A stretch of 5,661 nt of DNA from Spirochaetota bacterium (GTDB taxonomy: Bacteria > Spirochaetota > Spirochaetia > Treponematales > Treponemataceae): positions 1 through 5,661 of the forward strand of contig JAKPSR010000330.1 in NCBI GenBank assembly GCA_029571425.1, read 5' to 3'. How positions within the stretch are numbered: the first letter of the stretch is position 1; each line of letters begins with the position of its first letter. The translations under genes were made by a program, and so were the position numbers. Below the pieces are notes generated by a model that did no database searches, was not told the DNA's origin, and saw only the letters and a list, made by a program, of their open reading frames with translations. Below are positions 3,573 through 5,661 of the stretch, piece by piece.

Positions 3573-5661
3573 ATGGCAGAACTACTCGCGCCGGCGGGAA
3601 ACCCGGAGGCGCTCGACGCGGCGATCCACGAAGGAGCGGACGCGGTCTATCTCGGCCTCAAAAGCTTTAACGCCCGCCTCCGGTCGTCAAATTTCGCGTG
3701 GTCGCAGTTCGAGGCGACCGTCGAGGCCTTGCACCGCCAAAATAAGAAGGTCTTGGTCACGGTAAACACCGTGATGCAGGAATCAGAGATGGAGCGGATG
3801 TTCCGGTTCCTTGGATACCTGGACCGGATCGGACCAGACGGGATCATCGTTCAGGACTTCGGCGTGATGCGCCTCGCGCGGGCGCACTTCCCCCGCCTTC
3901 GGGTTCACGCCTCGACGCAGATGAACATCGCGAGCGCGCGCGCCGCGAACGCGATGAGCCGCGATGGGGTCTCTCGCGTCGTTCTCGCCCGGGAGCTCGG
4001 CCTCGAGGAGGTTCGCGAGATACGGGGCCGCACCTCGGTCGAGCTCGAGACCTTCGTTCACGGCGCCCTTTGCGTCAGTGTCTCCGGCCTTTGCCTCTTT
4101 TCGAGCTTTCTCGGCGGAAAGTCGGCGAACCGCGGGCTCTGCGCCCAGGCGTGCCGACGCCTTTATTCGGCCGAGGTCGGCGGCGGAACGAGGCAGGGAT
4201 ACTTCTTCTCCCCGCACGACCTTCAGTTGATCGACCGCATCCCCGACCTCGTCGAGGCCGGGGTCAACTCCTTCAAGATCGAGGGGCGCATGAAGAGCGC
4301 GGAATACGTCGGCACCGTCGTTTCCGCCTACCGTTACGTCCTTGACCATTGGCGCGAGGACCGCAAGGGCGCCGTCGAGACCGCGAAGCGCATCCTGGCG
4401 AACGACTTCGCGCGGGCAAAGACCCGCTACTGGTACGAATCGCCGAAGGCGGAGAACATCCTTAACCCGGACCAGGCGGGCGGAACCGGTATCTATCTTG
4501 GGAAGATAGATCGCGTGCGAACGGAGGGCGATGATCGCCTTGCGACCCTGTCTGGCGGTAGTTACGACCCTGAGCCGGGCGATTCCCTCCGCTTCCATCG
4601 AAAGGACGACTCCAACCGCGAGAGCTGGAAGCTCGATCGCGTCGAGGAGGGGCAGCACGGTAGATGGATCGGCATCCCGGCCGGCTTTGGGCAGGGCGAT
4701 CCCGTCTATCTCCTCCAAACCAAGGGGATGTCCAAGCGGTATCCGCGCGTCCTTCCAAACGACCTTTCGCGCTATCGAAGCCAACCCGGCGGGGAGAAGC
4801 TTCCCGTCCTTCGCCTTTCCCTTCCATCCGTCGAGGACCTGCCCGGTCGCGGGATCGTCAAGCGCCGGCGGGGCGAGAACCCCGGGTTCCCCGAGGGTGT
4901 GTACGTGCAGGTATCGACGATCGAGGACCTTTTCACGATCCTCGTCGATCGGCCGGTTCGCGCCATCGTCGAGCTGAACTCCCGTACCGCGACCGCCCTG
5001 GTCGGGCCGGATGAGGGCGACGAGGGCGCGCGCGCCCAGCCCCTGCCGTTCGCGAAGCGGGAACTCATCGTCTCGCTCGACCCGTTCCTTCCGCAGGCCA
5101 TCGAGGACGGACTCTCGACCACGCTCGACCGTCTCGTCGAGAACGGATACACCAACTTCCTCGTGAACAACCCGGGGCACGTCGGCATGCTCCGGAACCG
5201 GGGCCTTAATCTGATCGCCGGGCCCTATCTCTATACGTTTAATCGCTGGGCCGTTTCCTGGCTTAATGACCAGGGCATCCATTCCCTCGTGACCCCGCTC
5301 GAGAACTCGCGCCGCAACCTCGAGGAAACCTTCGATCGCGAGTATCGCGAGCAGGTTTTCGTGACGGTATTCGCCTATCCGGCCTTGTTCCGGATGCGGT
5401 TTCAGCTTCCGGAGAACTATGAGTTCACCTATTTCTCGGATCGGCAGGAAGGGGTCTTCAAGGCCCTGTCGACCGAGGACGGGTCCTTCGTGATGCCGGA
5501 GTCGCCGTTCTCGATCTCGGACAAGGCGGAAGCCCTTCGCAAGGAAGGCTTCACGCGGGTGATCGTCGACCTCTCGCGTACCAAAGTGAAGCGGCAGGAT
5601 TATCGCGCGGTAATGGAGTCCGTCAGGCGCGGGACGGTATTGCCGGGTGCGTCCCGTTTTA
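3573..5661 (+). CDS. U32-family protein (RlhA/TrhP-like, RNA hydroxylation type), 3' partial
   Basis: The frame is open for 696 codons and runs off the window. Shine-Dalgarno GGAGGGGA (3563-3570) precedes the ATG. The N-terminal half is a clear U32 domain: LLAPAGNPEAL (4-14), GADAVYLG (21-28), HASTQMN (112-118), the family signature ETFVHGALC with Cys167, then Cys174, Cys190 and Cys194 (C-x6-C-x15-C-x3-C), and FKIEGRMKSAEY (234-245). In E. coli, U32 members RlhA (23S rRNA C2501) and TrhP (tRNA U34) act in prephenate-dependent hydroxylation; the four cysteines match the set thought to bind an Fe-S cluster. The old 'peptidase/collagenase' label is weakly supported for this branch. A beta-rich domain begins near 306 (GIYLGKI), and a second region (about 480-696) has a GPYLYTFNRWA segment (550-560). 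There is no signal peptide, so it is cytoplasmic. At this length it is close to RlhA size or somewhat longer; probably only a short C-terminal piece is missing. Which RNA it modifies cannot be told. Confidence 0.9.
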   Translation, partial: MAELLAPAGNPEALDAAIHEGADAVYLGLKSFNARLRSSNFAWSQFEATVEALHRQNKKVLVTVNTVMQESEMERMFRFLGYLDRIGPDGIIVQDFGVMRLARAHFPRLRVHASTQMNIASARAANAMSRDGVSRVVLARELGLEEVREIRGRTSVELETFVHGALCVSVSGLCLFSSFLGGKSANRGLCAQACRRLYSAEVGGGTRQGYFFSPHDLQLIDRIPDLVEAGVNSFKIEGRMKSAEYVGTVVSAYRYVLDHWREDRKGAVETAKRILANDFARAKTRYWYESPKAENILNPDQAGGTGIYLGKIDRVRTEGDDRLATLSGGSYDPEPGDSLRFHRKDDSNRESWKLDRVEEGQHGRWIGIPAGFGQGDPVYLLQTKGMSKRYPRVLPNDLSRYRSQPGGEKLPVLRLSLPSVEDLPGRGIVKRRRGENPGFPEGVYVQVSTIEDLFTILVDRPVRAIVELNSRTATALVGPDEGDEGARAQPLPFAKRELIVSLDPFLPQAIEDGLSTTLDRLVENGYTNFLVNNPGHVGMLRNRGLNLIAGPYLYTFNRWAVSWLNDQGIHSLVTPLENSRRNLEETFDREYREQVFVTVFAYPALFRMRFQLPENYEFTYFSDRQEGVFKALSTEDGSFVMPESPFSISDKAEALRKEGFTRVIVDLSRTKVKRQDYRAVMESVRRGTVLPGASRF

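Noticed and set aside
3783..5282. A 499-residue open frame on the minus strand
   Set aside because: It lies wholly antisense to the U32 gene, whose conserved motifs run through the same bases. Its composition (Gly, Arg, Asp, Ala, Val) is what antisense reading of GC-rich codons gives, and I recognise no domain in it.
3573..5661. Calling the U32 protein a secreted collagenase or protease
   Set aside because: No signal peptide is present, and the four-cysteine pattern matches the cytoplasmic RNA-hydroxylation members (RlhA/TrhP) better than a protease.

Overview
This is a clearly GC-rich bacterial chromosomal window, densely packed with genes. I see no RNA gene, mobile element, CRISPR array or stretch over 300 bases without a gene. 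The gene content suggests a spirochaete related to Treponema/Spirochaeta. The clues are a secreted DUF2259-type protein, a lipoprotein with a relaxed lipobox and a lamin-tail-like domain, and a long (about 700-residue) U32 protein. I have only recognition from memory for this, so the assignment is tentative.

Layout, left to right: (1) the C-terminal part of a CTP-dependent polyprenol/phytol/dolichol-kinase-like membrane enzyme (+, to 383); (2) an unrecognised 275-residue multi-pass membrane protein (-, 397-1224), converging on gene 1 with a 13-base gap; (3) a secreted DUF2259-type protein (+, 1313-1981), diverging from gene 2; (4) an unrecognised 133-residue protein (-, 1978-2379), whose stop codon overlaps that of gene 3 inside CTAG; (5) a lipoprotein with an Ig-like N-terminal part, a lamin-tail-like domain and a repetitive Ala-Arg-Glu tail (+, 2474-3517); (6) a U32-family protein of the RlhA/TrhP RNA-hydroxylation type (+, 3573 to beyond the window).

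The strands alternate and promoter-like sequences precede most genes, so these look like separately transcribed single genes rather than an operon. Common themes are the cell envelope (genes 1, 2, 3 and 5) and RNA modification (gene 6). Nothing in the sequence ties them into one pathway.

The most notable signals are regulatory or structural. Both complete minus-strand genes have a -10-like hexamer 5-6 bases before the ATG and no Shine-Dalgarno, which predicts leaderless mRNAs. All three plus-strand genes with visible starts have good Shine-Dalgarno sites. A perfect 8-bp inverted repeat sits exactly on the shared stop codons of genes 3 and 4. The divergent -10 elements of genes 4 and 5 overlap. 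The lipoprotein gene ends in 12-bp tandem repeats that add a helical AARE tail just after its lamin-tail domain. I did not find a convincing new multi-gene system.
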